Counted from the first letter of the stretch, positions 17,497-27,487 are shown. The stretch is 64,000 bases of DNA from Streptomyces globosus (GCF_003325375.1 NZ_CP030862.1:1429501-1493500), one strand, 5' to 3'. Made by a program: numbers and translations. Notes: generated by a model not told the origin, from the sequence alone.

Positions 17497-18276
17497 ATGA
17501 ATCAGGGCGTGGACCCCCACAACGCTTCCGACGACAAGAGCGACCACGGGAGGAAGGGCCGCCGCTTCATGCTGAAGCTGTCCGGCGAGGCCTTCTCCGG
17601 CGGCGGCGGACTGGGCGTCGACCCCGACGTCGTCCATGCCATCGCGCGTGAGATCGCCGCGGTGGTCCGCGACGGCGCGGAGATCGCCGTCGTGATCGGC
17701 GGCGGCAACTTCTTCCGCGGCGCCGAACTCCAGCAGCGCGGCATGGACCGCGCCCGTTCCGACTACATGGGCATGCTCGGCACCGTCATGAACTGCCTCG
17801 CCCTCCAGGACTTCCTGGAGAAGGAGGGCATCGACTCCCGCGTGCAGACGGCGATCACCATGGGCCAGGTCGCCGAGCCGTACATCCCCCTGCGGGCCGT
17901 GCGGCACCTGGAGAAGGGCCGCGTCGTGATCTTCGGCGCGGGCATGGGCATGCCGTACTTCTCCACCGACACCACGGCCGCCCAGCGCGCCCTGGAGATC
18001 GACGCCGAAGCCCTGCTCATGGGCAAGAACGGCGTCGACGGGGTCTACGACTCCGACCCCAAGAAGAACCCCGACGCGGTGAAGTTCGACGCGCTGGAGT
18101 ACGGCGAGGTGCTCTCCCGCGACCTGAAGGTCGCAGACGCCACCGCCATCACGCTGTGCCGCGACAACGATCTGCCGATCCTGGTGTTCGAACTGCTCGC
18201 CGAGGGCAATATCGCCCGCGCCGTCAAGGGTGAGAAGATCGGCACGCTCGTGAGCGACCAGGGAACCCGGGCCTGA
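17497..18276 (+). CDS. pyrH: Uridylate kinase (UMP kinase)
   Basis: Phosphorylates UMP to UDP in pyrimidine synthesis. The protein has 259 residues. It has the amino-acid-kinase fold signatures [44 protein letters not shown] and [23 protein letters not shown] 17497 is 6 bases after AGGAG at 17486-17490; the in-frame start at 17479 lies before that site. It is followed by frr with an 85-base gap, the usual bacterial order. Confidence 0.97.
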   Translation: MNQGVDPHNASDDKSDHGRKGRRFMLKLSGEAFSGGGGLGVDPDVVHAIAREIAAVVRDGAEIAVVIGGGNFFRGAELQQRGMDRARSDYMGMLGTVMNCLALQDFLEKEGIDSRVQTAITMGQVAEPYIPLRAVRHLEKGRVVIFGAGMGMPYFSTDTTAAQRALEIDAEALLMGKNGVDGVYDSDPKKNPDAVKFDALEYGEVLSRDLKVADATAITLCRDNDLPILVFELLAEGNIARAVKGEKIGTLVSDQGTRA

Positions 18277-18361
18277 GCGGTCCGCAGCCGGAGCCGGCCC
18301 CGCGCGGCCGGCCCCGCACCGCCCGCCTGAACCATCCATTCAAGACATGCAGGAGCACGTG

Positions 18362-18919
18362 GTGATCGAAGAAATCCTCCTCGAAGCCGAGGAGAAGATG
18401 GAGAAGGCCGTCGTCGTCGCCAAGGAGGACTTCGCCGCGATCCGCACGGGCCGTGCGCACCCGGCGATGTTCAACAAGATCATGGCGGACTACTACGGCG
18501 CCATCACCCCCATCAACCAGCTCGCCTCCTTCTCGGTGCCCGAGCCGCGCATGGCCGTGGTGACCCCGTTCGACAAGAGCGCCCTGCGCAACATCGAGCA
18601 GGCCATCCGCGACTCGGACCTGGGGGTCAACCCCAGCAACGACGGCAACATCATCCGTGTGGTGTTCCCCGAGCTGACCGAGGAGCGCCGCCGCGAGTAC
18701 ATCAAGGTCGCGCGCACCAAGGCCGAGGACTCCCGCGTCTCCATCCGCTCCGTCCGCCGCAAGGCCAAGGACGCCCTCGACAAGCTCGTCAAGGACAAGG
18801 AGACGGGCGAGGACGAGGTCCGCCGCGCGGAGAAGGAGCTCGACGACACCACCGCGAAGTACGTCGCGCAGGTGGACGAGCTGCTCAAGCACAAGGAAGC
18901 CGAGCTCCTCGAGGTCTGA
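18362..18919 (+). CDS. frr: Ribosome recycling factor
   Basis: Splits post-termination ribosomes together with EF-G. The protein has 185 residues, the family length, and starts [20 protein letters not shown]. Conserved [17 protein letters not shown] and a long three-helix bundle ([21 protein letters not shown]) are present. GTG 18362 lies 6 bases after AGGAG at 18351-18355; GTG 18359 and ATG 18347 are in frame but less well spaced. The stop overlaps cdsA (TGATG at 18917-18921). Confidence 0.97.
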   Translation: MIEEILLEAEEKMEKAVVVAKEDFAAIRTGRAHPAMFNKIMADYYGAITPINQLASFSVPEPRMAVVTPFDKSALRNIEQAIRDSDLGVNPSNDGNIIRVVFPELTEERRREYIKVARTKAEDSRVSIRSVRRKAKDALDKLVKDKETGEDEVRRAEKELDDTTAKYVAQVDELLKHKEAELLEV

Positions 18920-19995
18920 TGAACGACTCTCCCTGGGCCGCGGAGCCGGTTCCGGCGGGTCCCGCATACGATGCGCTGGTGGGCCCGCACACTCGGCCCA
19001 TGCCCATCGTGCCCGATGCCGCCGGCCGTGACTTCGACGACCGGGATGCACGCGATCGGGGGGCCGCCGCTGAAGGCGGCCCCCCGTTCCGCGCCGAGAC
19101 GCCGCCGCAGGAGCCCATGCCCAGCCCCCCGCCCCCGCCCTCGCAGGCACCGCAGGACGCCTCGCCACCGCCGCCCAAGAAGCGGGCGGGCCGAGACCTG
19201 CGCGCCGCGATAGGGGTCGGCGTCGGCCTCGGAGCGGTGATCTTCGCTTCCCTGTTCATCGTCAAGGCGGTCTTCGTCGGCGTCATCGTCGTCGCGGTCG
19301 TCGTGGGCCTGTGGGAGCTGACCTCCCGGCTCCAGGAGAAGAAGGGCATCAAGGCGCCGCTGGTCCCGCTGGCCATCGGCGGCGCCGCCATGGTCATCGC
19401 CGGCTACGTGCGCGGCGCCGAGGGCGCCTGGGTGGCGATGGCCCTGACCGCACTCGCGGTCCTGGTCTGGCGGATGACCGAACCGCCGGAGGACTACCTC
19501 AGGGACGTCACCGCAGGCGTCTTCGCCGCCTTCTACGTGCCGTTCCTGGCGACCTTCGTCGCGATGCTCCTCACCGCGGACGACGGCCCCCAGCGCGTCG
19601 TCACCTTCCTCGTCCTGACCGTGGTCAGCGACACGGGCGCCTACGCGGTCGGCTGGCGCTTCGGCAAGACCAAGCTGGCCCCGCGCATCAGCCCCGGCAA
19701 GACGCGCGAGGGGCTCCTCGGAGCCGTCGTCTTCGCCATGGCCGCCGGAGCCCTGTGCATGGAGTTCGCGGTCGACGGGGGCGCCTGGTGGCAGGGGCTG
19801 GTCCTCGGCCTCGCGGTCGCCGTCAGCGCCACCCTGGGCGACCTCGGCGAGTCGATGATCAAGCGCGACCTGGGGATCAAGGACATGGGCACGCTCCTCC
19901 CCGGCCACGGCGGGATCATGGACCGGCTGGACTCGCTGCTGCCGACCGCCCCCGTGGTCTGGCTGCTGCTGGCCCTCTTCGTCGGCACCGGCTGA
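18919..19995 (+). CDS. cdsA: Phosphatidate cytidylyltransferase
   Basis: Makes CDP-diacylglycerol from CTP and phosphatidate, the branch point of phospholipid synthesis, in the inner membrane. The protein has 358 residues. The first 90 residues are Pro/Ala-rich and cytoplasmic (EPMPSPPPPPSQAPQDAS), an extension beyond the usual core. Several membrane helices follow. The C-terminal CDS signature is SATLGDLGESMIKRDLGIKD then LPGHGGIMDRLDSLL. It is coupled to frr by TGATG. A strong terminator follows 18 bases downstream. Confidence 0.96.
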   Translation: MNDSPWAAEPVPAGPAYDALVGPHTRPMPIVPDAAGRDFDDRDARDRGAAAEGGPPFRAETPPQEPMPSPPPPPSQAPQDASPPPPKKRAGRDLRAAIGVGVGLGAVIFASLFIVKAVFVGVIVVAVVVGLWELTSRLQEKKGIKAPLVPLAIGGAAMVIAGYVRGAEGAWVAMALTALAVLVWRMTEPPEDYLRDVTAGVFAAFYVPFLATFVAMLLTADDGPQRVVTFLVLTVVSDTGAYAVGWRFGKTKLAPRISPGKTREGLLGAVVFAMAAGALCMEFAVDGGAWWQGLVLGLAVAVSATLGDLGESMIKRDLGIKDMGTLLPGHGGIMDRLDSLLPTAPVVWLLLALFVGTG

Positions 19996-20013
19996 GCCGA
20001 CCGGGTTATCCTG

Positions 20014-20045
20014 AAGGGCGCACCACCACCGGTGGTGCGCCCTTT
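20014..20045 (+). terminator. Rho-independent terminator after cdsA
   Basis: A 14-bp perfect stem (20014-20027 with 20031-20044) with a 3-base ACC loop ends in TTT. It closes the pyrH-frr-cdsA unit. Confidence 0.85.
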
Positions 20046-20157
20046 CCCCGTGATCGCGGGGATGCATCTGTGAGGTCTCCGGCGCGGACAGCGCCATCGC
20101 CATCGGCTCCGCACGCGCGGAGGTCGTCAGACCTCGTCGCCCTGAGGAGGACCGCAC

Positions 20158-21273
20158 ATGGCACCCCGCCCCGCTCCGGGAGAGCTCACCTTCGTCGCGC
20201 CGAAGGCCGCGAAGAAGCCGCCCCGGCACCTGGCCGACATGACGCCCGCCGAGCGCCGCGAGGCCGTCGCCGCGATCGGCGAGAAGCCGTTCCGGGCCAA
20301 GCAGCTCTCGCAGCACTACTTCGCCCGCTACGCCCACGACCCGGCCGAGTGGACCGACATCCCCGCCGGCTCCCGCGAGAAGCTCCGCGAGGAGCTGCTG
20401 CCCGAGCTGATGAAGGTCGTACGGCACATCTCCTGCGACGGTGACACCACCCGCAAGACCCTGTGGCGCCTGCACGACGGCACCCTCGTCGAGTCCGTCC
20501 TGATGCGCTACCCCGACCGGGTCACCATGTGCATCTCCTCGCAGGCCGGCTGCGGCATGAACTGCCCGTTCTGCGCCACCGGCCAGGCCGGCCTGGACCG
20601 CAACCTGTCCACCGCCGAGATCGTCCACCAGATCGTCGACGGCATGCGCGCCCTGCGCGACGGCGAGGTCCCCGGCGGCCCCGCCCGGCTGTCGAACATC
20701 GTCTTCATGGGCATGGGCGAGCCCCTCGCCAACTACAACCGCGTCGTCGGCGCGATCCGCCGGCTGACCGACCCCGAGCCCGACGGCCTCGGCCTGTCCC
20801 AGCGCGGCATCACCGTCTCCACCGTCGGCCTCGTCCCGGCGATGCTGCGCTTCGCCGACGAGGGCTTCAAGTGCCGCCTCGCGGTCTCCCTGCACGCCCC
20901 CGACGACGAGCTGCGCGACACCCTCGTCCCGGTGAACACCCGCTGGAAGGTCCGCGAGGTCCTCGACGCCGCCTGGGAGTACGCCGAGAAGTCCGGCCGC
21001 CGCGTCTCCATCGAGTACGCCCTGATTCGCGACATCAACGACCAGGCCTGGCGCGGCGACCTCCTCGGCCGGCTGCTCAAGGGCAAGCGCGTCCACGTCA
21101 ACCTGATCCCGCTGAACCCGACGCCCGGCTCCAAGTGGACCGCCTCGCGGCCCGAGGACGAGCGGGCCTTCGTCGAGGCCATCGCCCGGCACGGCGTGCC
21201 GGTCACCGTCCGCGACACCCGCGGCCAGGAGATCGACGGCGCCTGCGGCCAGCTGGCGGCCTCCGAACGCTGA
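20158..21273 (+). CDS. rlmN: Dual-specificity 23S rRNA/tRNA methyltransferase RlmN
   Basis: Radical SAM enzyme that adds a C2 methyl to A2503 of 23S rRNA and A37 of some tRNAs. The protein has 371 residues. The iron-sulfur motif [14 protein letters not shown] lies near residue 138. [14 protein letters not shown], the substrate motif [14 protein letters not shown] and a conserved Cys near the end ([10 protein letters not shown]) match RlmN, and both method-specific cysteines are present. The leader (20046-20157) carries a long-range inverted repeat GAGGTCT/AGACCTC (near 20072 and 20127) but no clear promoter. Confidence 0.96.
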   Translation: MAPRPAPGELTFVAPKAAKKPPRHLADMTPAERREAVAAIGEKPFRAKQLSQHYFARYAHDPAEWTDIPAGSREKLREELLPELMKVVRHISCDGDTTRKTLWRLHDGTLVESVLMRYPDRVTMCISSQAGCGMNCPFCATGQAGLDRNLSTAEIVHQIVDGMRALRDGEVPGGPARLSNIVFMGMGEPLANYNRVVGAIRRLTDPEPDGLGLSQRGITVSTVGLVPAMLRFADEGFKCRLAVSLHAPDDELRDTLVPVNTRWKVREVLDAAWEYAEKSGRRVSIEYALIRDINDQAWRGDLLGRLLKGKRVHVNLIPLNPTPGSKWTASRPEDERAFVEAIARHGVPVTVRDTRGQEIDGACGQLAASER

Positions 21274-21357
21274 CGGCCCCGGCCGGGGCACCGGCCGGAG
21301 GCCCGAGAGGTGCGGAACCGGCCGCGGGGTACCCTGTGGCCGAACCAATTCCACATT

Positions 21358-21450
21358 CCGACAGGGGAGCGCCACAGCGCTGAGAGTGCGGTCACCGTCC
21401 ACCGCAGACCCTCTGAACCTCGCCCCGGTCATTCGGGGTAGGGAGTTCGG
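21358..21450 (+). promoter_or_regulatory. TPP (thiamine pyrophosphate) riboswitch
   Basis: The sequence matches the THI-box core in order: ACAGGGG (21361), CTGAGAG (21380), ACCCTCTGAACCT (from 21408), then a CCCCGG...CGGGG arm and GTAGGGAG (from 21438). CCGA at 21358-21361 can pair with TCGG at 21447-21450 as P1. It lies directly upstream of the thiBPQ operon, consistent with repression by TPP. Confidence 0.92.
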
Positions 21451-21469
21451 TCACCACTCAAGCTGTTGC

Positions 21470-21517
21470 GCCCTGCCCGGCGTCCGCTCGCGAAGCGCCC
21501 GGCAGGGCCGCGTCTTT
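21470..21517 (+). terminator. Terminator platform of the TPP riboswitch
   Basis: An 8-bp stem (21470-21477 with 21501-21508) extends inward by four more pairs past one mismatch and is followed by TCTTTT. It lies 19 bases after the aptamer and 28 bases before thiB, the arrangement for ligand-induced premature termination. Confidence 0.75.
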
Positions 21518-21545
21518 TCCTGGTCACACCCAGGAGGAATCACCA

Positions 21546-22649
21546 GTGAGCACCACCACCAGGAGACTCGCGGCCACCGCGCTCGCGACCGCCCTCGGCA
21601 CCGCCGCGCTCAGCGCCTGCGGCGGCGGCAGCGGGGACGGGTCCGCGGCCGAGGACAGCGGGAAGCCGGCGCAGAAGACCGTCACGCTCGTCTCCCACGA
21701 CTCCTTCGCCGTGACCGATGCGGTCATCAAGGAGTTCGAGCAGCAGAGCGGCTACACCGTGCAGGTCCTCAAGTCCGGGGACGCCGGCACCGCCCTCAAC
21801 CAGGAGATCCTCACCAAGGGCTCCCCCCGCGGCGACGTCTTCTTCGGCGTCGACAACACCCTCCTCTCGCGCGCCCTCGACAACGGCATCTTCACCGCGT
21901 ACGAGGCGAAGGGCCTCGACACGGTCAAGCCGGAGTTCGTGCTCGACGCACAGCACCGGGTCACCCCCGTCGACTCCGGCGACATCTGCGTCAACTACGA
22001 CAAGGCGTACTTCGCCGACAAGGGGATCGCCCCGCCGCAGACCCTCGACGACCTGGCCAAGCCCGAGTACAAGGACCTGCTGGTCGTCGAGAACGCTGCG
22101 ACCTCCTCGCCCGGCCTCGGCTTCCTCCTGGCCACCGTCGGCAAGTACGGCGAGGAGGGCTGGAAGGACTACTGGGCCAAGCTGAAGGCCAACGGCGTCG
22201 AGGTCGTCGACGGCTGGGAGCAGGCCTACAACGAGCGCTTCTCCGGCTCCGCGGGCGGCAGGAAGGCCAAGGGCGACCGCCCGCTGGTCGTCTCCTACGC
22301 CTCCAGCCCGCCGGTCGAGGTCCTCTACGCCGAGCCGCAGCCGGCCGAGGCCCCCACAGGCGTCGCCACCGGCACGTGCTTCCGCCAGACCGAGTTCGCA
22401 GGCCTGCTCAAGGGCGCGAAGAACGAGGCCGGCGGCAAGGCGCTGATCGACTTCATGATCGGCAAGAAGTTCCAGGAGGACATGCCGCTCAAGATGTTCG
22501 TGAACCCGGTCGTCAAGGACGCGCAGCTGCCCGAGCTGTTCACCAAGCACGGCGCCGTCGTGGAGAAGCCCGAGACCGTGGCTCCCGACACCATCGCCAA
22601 GAACCGGGAGCAGTGGGTCAAGACGTGGACCTCGCTCGTCGTGAAGTAG
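21546..22649 (+). CDS. thiB: Thiamine ABC transporter substrate-binding lipoprotein
   Basis: Captures thiamine (or a phosphate or precursor form) outside the membrane for the ThiPQ importer. The protein has 367 residues with a lipoprotein signal peptide ending in the lipobox LSAC (Cys25). The mature part shows the ThiB-type fold: VTLVSHDSFAVTDAVIKEFEQ, GDVFFGVDNTLLSRAL and TPVDSGDICVNYDKAYF. GTG 21546 follows AGGAGGAAT. Control by the TPP riboswitch upstream supports thiamine as the substrate, and thiP starts inside its 3' end. Confidence 0.94.
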   Translation: MSTTTRRLAATALATALGTAALSACGGGSGDGSAAEDSGKPAQKTVTLVSHDSFAVTDAVIKEFEQQSGYTVQVLKSGDAGTALNQEILTKGSPRGDVFFGVDNTLLSRALDNGIFTAYEAKGLDTVKPEFVLDAQHRVTPVDSGDICVNYDKAYFADKGIAPPQTLDDLAKPEYKDLLVVENAATSSPGLGFLLATVGKYGEEGWKDYWAKLKANGVEVVDGWEQAYNERFSGSAGGRKAKGDRPLVVSYASSPPVEVLYAEPQPAEAPTGVATGTCFRQTEFAGLLKGAKNEAGGKALIDFMIGKKFQEDMPLKMFVNPVVKDAQLPELFTKHGAVVEKPETVAPDTIAKNREQWVKTWTSLVVK

Positions 22650-24331
22650 CCGGCGCCGGCGCGGGGCCCTCAGGGACCCGCGCCGCACGCGGCGCGGCCG
22701 CCAGGCTCGCCCTGATGGCCGTGCCGCTGGCCTTCTTCGGCGTCTTCTTCGCCTACCCGGTCACCGCCATCGTCGGCCGGGGCCTGAAGACGGACGCCGG
22801 ATGGCAGCTGGGCCGCATCGGCGAGGTGCTCGCCGAGCCGGGCATCGCCGGCGTCCTGTGGTTCACCGTCTGGCAGGCGCTCGCCTCCACGGTCCTCACC
22901 CTGCTGGTCGCGCTGCCCGCCGCGTACGTCTTCGCCCGGCTCGACTTCCCCGGCAAGCAGGTCCTGCGCGCCGTCGTCACCATCCCCTTCGTCCTGCCGA
23001 CCGTGGTCGTCGGCACCGCCTTCCTCGCCCTGGTGGGCCGCGGCGGGCTGACGGAGGAGCTGTGGGGGGTCCGGCTCGACACGACCGTGTGGGCGATCCT
23101 GCTCGCGCACGTCTTCTTCAACTACGCCGTCGTCGTCCGCACCGTCGGCGGGCTGTGGGCGCAGCTCGACCCGCGGCAGGAGGAGGCCGCCCGGGTTCTG
23201 GGCGCGGGCCGCCTCGCCGCCTGGCGGCAGGTCACCCTCCCGGCGCTGGCCCCGGCCGTCGCGGCCGCCGCCGTCATGGTGTTCCTCTTCACCTTCACCT
23301 CGTTCGGCGTCGTGCAGATCCTCGGCGGGCCCGCGTACGCCACCCTGGAGGTGGAGGTCTACCGTCAGACCGCCCAGCTCCTGGACCTGTCCACCGCCGC
23401 CGTCCTGACGCTCGTCCAGTTCGCCGCCGTCGCGGGGATCCTCGCCGTGCACGCCTGGACGGTGCGCCGCCGCGAGCGGGCGCTGCGCCTCGTGGACCCC
23501 GCGCTGACCGCGCACCGGCCGCGCGGCGCCGGCCAGCGGCTGCTGCTCGGCGGGGTGCTGCTGACCGTGGCCCTGCTGATCGTGCTGCCGCTCGGCGTGC
23601 TGGTCGAGCGGTCCTTCGACACCCCCGGCGGCCACGGCACCGGCTACTACGAGGCGCTGGCCCAGGCCGGCTCGGGCGGCGGTACCTTCCTGGTCCCGCC
23701 GCTGGAGGCGGTCGGCAACTCCCTGGAGTACGCCCTCGCCGCCACCGGCATCGCCCTGCTCGTCGGAGGCCTCGCCGCCGCAGCCCTGACCCGGCGCGCG
23801 GGCCCGTTCGTCCGCGGCTTCGACGCGCTGCTGATGCTGCCGCTCGGGGTGTCCGCCGTGACCGTCGGCTTCGGATTCCTGATCACCCTCGACGAGCCGC
23901 CGCTGGACCTGCGGACCTCCTGGATCCTCGTACCGCTGGCGCAGGCGCTGGTCGGCGTCCCGTTCGTCGTCCGCACCATGCTGCCGGTGCTGCGCGCCGT
24001 CGACGAGCGGCTGCGGGAGGCCGCCGCCGTGCTCGGCGCCTCCCCGCTGCGGGCCTGGCGTGAGGTGGACCTGCCGCTGGTGCGGCGGGCGCTGCTGGTC
24101 GCGGCCGGGTTCGCCTTCGCCGTGTCGCTCGGCGAGTTCGGCGCGACCGTGTTCATCGCCCGGGCCGACCGGCCGACCCTGCCGGTGGCGGTGGCCCGGC
24201 TGCTGGGGCGGGCCGGGGACCTGAACTACGGGCAGGCCATGGCGCTGAGCACCGTGCTGATGCTGGTGTGCGCGGCCGCCCTCCTGGTGCTGGAGCGGCT
24301 GCGCCCCGACAAGACCTCGGGAGAGTTCTGA
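22625..24331 (+). CDS. thiP: Thiamine ABC transporter permease (double-domain)
   Basis: Membrane channel of the thiamine importer. The protein has 568 residues with two fused permease domains, each with about six helices. The two EAA-type coupling motifs are EEAARVLGAGRLAAWRQVTLP and EAAAVLGASPLRAWREVDLP. I chose GTG 22625, which overlaps thiB by 25 bases and reads VDLARREVAGAG; a later ATG near 22715 (MAVPLAFFG) is possible and would start at the first helix. Its stop overlaps thiQ by TGATG. Confidence 0.9.
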   Translation: MDLARREVAGAGAGPSGTRAARGAAARLALMAVPLAFFGVFFAYPVTAIVGRGLKTDAGWQLGRIGEVLAEPGIAGVLWFTVWQALASTVLTLLVALPAAYVFARLDFPGKQVLRAVVTIPFVLPTVVVGTAFLALVGRGGLTEELWGVRLDTTVWAILLAHVFFNYAVVVRTVGGLWAQLDPRQEEAARVLGAGRLAAWRQVTLPALAPAVAAAAVMVFLFTFTSFGVVQILGGPAYATLEVEVYRQTAQLLDLSTAAVLTLVQFAAVAGILAVHAWTVRRRERALRLVDPALTAHRPRGAGQRLLLGGVLLTVALLIVLPLGVLVERSFDTPGGHGTGYYEALAQAGSGGGTFLVPPLEAVGNSLEYALAATGIALLVGGLAAAALTRRAGPFVRGFDALLMLPLGVSAVTVGFGFLITLDEPPLDLRTSWILVPLAQALVGVPFVVRTMLPVLRAVDERLREAAAVLGASPLRAWREVDLPLVRRALLVAAGFAFAVSLGEFGATVFIARADRPTLPVAVARLLGRAGDLNYGQAMALSTVLMLVCAAALLVLERLRPDKTSGEF

Positions 24332-25362
24332 TGACCCTGCTCGAACTGGCCGGGGTGTCGGTCCGCTTCGGCGGGCGCGCCGCCGTGGACGGCGTCGACC
24401 TGGAGGTCGACGAGCACGAGACGGTGTGCCTCCTCGGGCCCAGCGGCAGCGGCAAGTCCACGCTGCTGCGGGTCGTGGCCGGGCTCCAGCCGGTGTCGGC
24501 GGGCCGGGTGCTGCTCGGCGGCGCCGACCAGGCGCGGGTGCCCGTGCACCGGCGCGGGGTGGGCCTGATGTTCCAGGACCACCAGCTGTTCCCGCACCGG
24601 GACGTCGGCGGGAACGTCGCCTTCGGACTGCGCATGCAGGGCGCCGCCCGCGCCGCGCAGCAGGCCCGGGTGGCCGAGCTGCTGGAGCTCGTCGGGCTGC
24701 CCGGGGCCGGCCGGCGGCCGGTGTCCTCGCTGTCCGGCGGCGAGCAGCAGCGGGTCGCGCTGGCCCGGGCGCTCGCCCCGTCGCCGCGGCTGCTGATGCT
24801 GGACGAGCCGCTGGGGCAGCTGGACCGGGGGCTGCGCGAGCGCCTCGTCGTGGAGCTGCGGGAGCTGTTCACGCGCCTGGGCACCACCGTGCTGGCCGTC
24901 ACCCACGACCAGGGCGAGGCGTTCGCCCTGGCCGACCGGGTGGTCGTGATGCGGGAGGGCCGCATCGCGCAGGCGGGCACCCCGCTGGAGGTGTGGCAGC
25001 GGCCGGCCTCCGAGTTCGTGGCGCGCTTCCTCGGCTTCGACAACGTCGTCCCCGCGACGGTGTCGGACGGGTCCGCGGCCACCCCGTGGGGTGAGGTCCC
25101 GGTGCCGGAGGGCTCCCCGCGCGGGGAGCACCGGCTGCTGGTCCGCCCGGCGGGCGTCCGGCTCGCCGGGGACGGGTTGGCGTGCGAGGTGGAGTCGCGG
25201 ACCTTCCGCGGCGCGCACGTGGCGCTGCGGCTGCGGCCGGCGGGCGGGCCGGCCCTGGAGGCCGAGTGCGACCTGGCCGGGGCGCCGGCCCCGGGGGAGC
25301 GGGTGGCGGTGGAGTTCGCCCCGTCGGAGGTCGTCGTCATCCCCGCCTCGCCGCGGCCCTAG
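24331..25362 (+). CDS. thiQ: Thiamine ABC transporter ATP-binding protein
   Basis: ATPase that drives ThiBP import. The protein has 343 residues. Walker A is GPSGSGKST, the signature is LSGGEQQRVALARAL, and Walker B is LLMLDEP with switch His in VTHDQGEA. A C-terminal regulatory domain of about 110 residues follows, as in the MalK/PotA type. ATG 24331 overlaps the thiP stop. Its stop overlaps that of the convergent DMT gene by the 4-base palindrome CTAG at 25359-25362, with no room for a terminator. Confidence 0.94.
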   Translation: MTLLELAGVSVRFGGRAAVDGVDLEVDEHETVCLLGPSGSGKSTLLRVVAGLQPVSAGRVLLGGADQARVPVHRRGVGLMFQDHQLFPHRDVGGNVAFGLRMQGAARAAQQARVAELLELVGLPGAGRRPVSSLSGGEQQRVALARALAPSPRLLMLDEPLGQLDRGLRERLVVELRELFTRLGTTVLAVTHDQGEAFALADRVVVMREGRIAQAGTPLEVWQRPASEFVARFLGFDNVVPATVSDGSAATPWGEVPVPEGSPRGEHRLLVRPAGVRLAGDGLACEVESRTFRGAHVALRLRPAGGPALEAECDLAGAPAPGERVAVEFAPSEVVVIPASPRP

Positions 25363-26291
25363 CAGCTCACGCCGGCGGGCTCCCGGGCCGGGGCGGCCGG
25401 GTCCGCCGCGGGTTCGGCGGCCGGGTCGGCGCCGTCGTGGTTGCCGTACCAGGCGACGGCGACCGCGCCCGCGACGGCGAGGACGAAGCCGGCCATGGCG
25501 AGCCAGGCCAGGCCCGGGCGGGAGGCGTCGCCGAGCCACAGCACGCCGATGGCGCCGGGGAGGACGGTCTCGCCGACGACCAGCGCGGCCGTCGCCCCGT
25601 TCACGGAGCCGATCTGCAGGGCGACGGTGTGCAGGTACATGCCGCCGGCGCCGGCGAGGACGATCGCGTACAGGGCGGGGTCGGTGAGCAGCGCGGCCGG
25701 ATCGAACGGGTCGATGCCGTTCAGGATGCGGACGCCGACGCCGAGGGCGCCGAAGGCGAGGCCGGACAGCAGGCCGGCGAGGATCGCGGCGCGGCCGCCG
25801 AGCAGCCGGACGGCGACCGTGCCGCCCACGATGATCAGGGCCGTCACGGCGAGCAGCCACCAGTGGGTGGCCAGGGGGGCGTGGTGGCCGCCCTGGTGTC
25901 CGGCGGCGCCGGCGAGGAGCACCAGCGCGGTGCAGACGACGCCGATGGATACCCACTCCTTGCGGGTCAGCCGGATGCCGAGCATCCGTACGCTGAGCAC
26001 CGCGGTGATGACGAGGTTGGCGCTGATGACGGTCTGCGAGAGGAAGAGGGGCAGCATCCGCGAGGCGAGCGCGCCGAGGCCGAAGCCCACGAAGTCCAGG
26101 ATGGTGCCGACGATGAACTCCCAGGTCATCGCCGCCTTCGCGGTCGACGACAGGTTCGGGCCGCCGTGCGCGGTCACCCCCGCGTCCGCGGGTGTGGCCC
26201 GGGCCGCGCGGCGCGAGCCGACGGCTTGCAGGACGGATCCCGTGCCGTAGCAGATGGACGCCGCTATCGCGGTCAGCAGGCCTATGAGCAC
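25359..26291 (-). CDS. DMT/EamA-type membrane transporter
   Basis: Protein of 310 residues with about nine to ten membrane segments, beginning LIGLLTAIAASICYGTGSVLQA. Repeated GLxxALGxxxxR patterns and WLGDASRPGLAWLAMAGFVLAVAGA resemble the drug/metabolite transporter (DMT) superfamily, DMT-type DUF subgroup. The substrate is unknown. The C-terminal tail is Ala/Pro-rich (PAAEPAADPAAPAREPAG). GTG 26291 follows GGAG. It lies downstream of an ABC gene pair on the same strand with a 113-base gap. Confidence 0.8.
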   Translation of the reverse strand: MLIGLLTAIAASICYGTGSVLQAVGSRRAARATPADAGVTAHGGPNLSSTAKAAMTWEFIVGTILDFVGFGLGALASRMLPLFLSQTVISANLVITAVLSVRMLGIRLTRKEWVSIGVVCTALVLLAGAAGHQGGHHAPLATHWWLLAVTALIIVGGTVAVRLLGGRAAILAGLLSGLAFGALGVGVRILNGIDPFDPAALLTDPALYAIVLAGAGGMYLHTVALQIGSVNGATAALVVGETVLPGAIGVLWLGDASRPGLAWLAMAGFVLAVAGAVAVAWYGNHDGADPAAEPAADPAAPAREPAGVSC

Positions 26292-26404
26292 CGAGGGCTC
26301 CGATCACTTCGGGCAGGTTGTGCGTACCACTGCCAGACGTGCGAAATGCCCCGGGAGGTTGCCTCGTACGGCCGTTTCGTCCCGCGGTGCCGGCGGGGGA
26401 GCGG

Positions 26405-27487
26405 TCAGCCGGTCAGCGCCAGGGAGGTCAGCCGGGCGATGCCCCAGCAGACGGGCAGGCAGACGGCGAGCAGCGCGGCGGCCCGCACGGTGGCGGCGGT
26501 GCGGAGCACGCTGCCGGGGGCGCCGAGGTCGGCGAGCGCGGCCCGGCTCGCGGCGCGGGCCTGGCGGACTTCGACGGCGGCGGCGAGCAGGGTGGCGGCC
26601 GCGCAGAGGACGGTGAGTGCGAAGGCGGGGGCGGTCAGCGGGCCCAGCGGGGCGCTGATGCCGGCGATGCCGCCGCGGCCGGGCAGGGCGGCGGCGATCG
26701 CAGCGGTGCCGGCGGCGCACAGGACGCCGAGGGGGCGGCCCAGCCGGGACGCCTCCTCCTGGAGGGTGCGCCCGGCCAGGAGCCGGAGGGCGCCGGGGCG
26801 GACGGCCTGGACCAGGGCGCCGCAGGCGTACGCGAGCCCCGGCCCGGCGAGGACCAGCCCGGCGGCGGTGAGCGCCCAGCCGGCCGGGAGTCCGCCGCCG
26901 GCGGGTCCGGCGTGGCCGAGGACGGCGAGCCCGCAGGCGGCGAGGGCGATGCCCCAGGGCAGCCCGGCCGCCGGCGCGGCGGGGGTGCGGGGCCGCAGTG
27001 TGAGCGCGGCGGCGGCTGCCGAGGCGGCGAGGGGGGTGAGGGCCAGCAGGGTGAGGGCGGCGGCCAGCGGCAGCGGCCGGTCGGCGTGGAGCAGGGCGGC
27101 GCCCGCGCCGTCGAAGGGGAGTCCGCCGAGGTCGCCGCGCAGGTGGAGGAAGGCGGCGAGGGCGAGGGCGCTGCCGAGGGTGCAGGCGACGGCGGTGGAG
27201 GCGGCGGCTGCCAGGGCGAGGTGCAGCGGCCCGAGCCCGACGGCGTCCATGCCCTCGCGGGGGCGGGTGGCGGGGTCGGTGCGGGCGGTGCGGACGGCGA
27301 GGTGGACGGTGGCGGCGAGGGGGAGCAGCGCCCACAGCAGGCGCGGGAACGATCCGGCAGGCCGGGCCGTGGCCTCGGCGAGGACGTACAGCAGCAGGAA
27401 GCCGCTGCCCGCGGCCGCGGCGGCGACGAGCAGGCGGCGCAGCTGGACGAGCGGGCGGGAGCCGCGGGTCAGGCGGAGAGTGAGCAC
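26405..27487 (-). CDS. Integral membrane protein, ABC permease partner
   Basis: Protein of 360 residues with about ten predicted hydrophobic segments, very rich in Ala and Leu (LVQLRRLLVAAAAAGSGFLLLYVL at the N-terminus). No clear conserved motif identifies the family; a FtsX-like permease is possible. GTG 27487 lies inside the 3' end of the ATPase gene (19-base overlap), so the two form one ABC system. The substrate is unknown. Few charged loop motifs are seen. Confidence 0.7.
   Translation of the reverse strand: MLTLRLTRGSRPLVQLRRLLVAAAAAGSGFLLLYVLAEATARPAGSFPRLLWALLPLAATVHLAVRTARTDPATRPREGMDAVGLGPLHLALAAAASTAVACTLGSALALAAFLHLRGDLGGLPFDGAGAALLHADRPLPLAAALTLLALTPLAASAAAAALTLRPRTPAAPAAGLPWGIALAACGLAVLGHAGPAGGGLPAGWALTAAGLVLAGPGLAYACGALVQAVRPGALRLLAGRTLQEEASRLGRPLGVLCAAGTAAIAAALPGRGGIAGISAPLGPLTAPAFALTVLCAAATLLAAAVEVRQARAASRAALADLGAPGSVLRTAATVRAAALLAVCLPVCWGIARLTSLALTG

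Noticed and set aside
21276..21289. Terminator after rlmN.
   Set aside because: The 14-base GC palindrome has no loop of usable size and no T-run, so it was not called.
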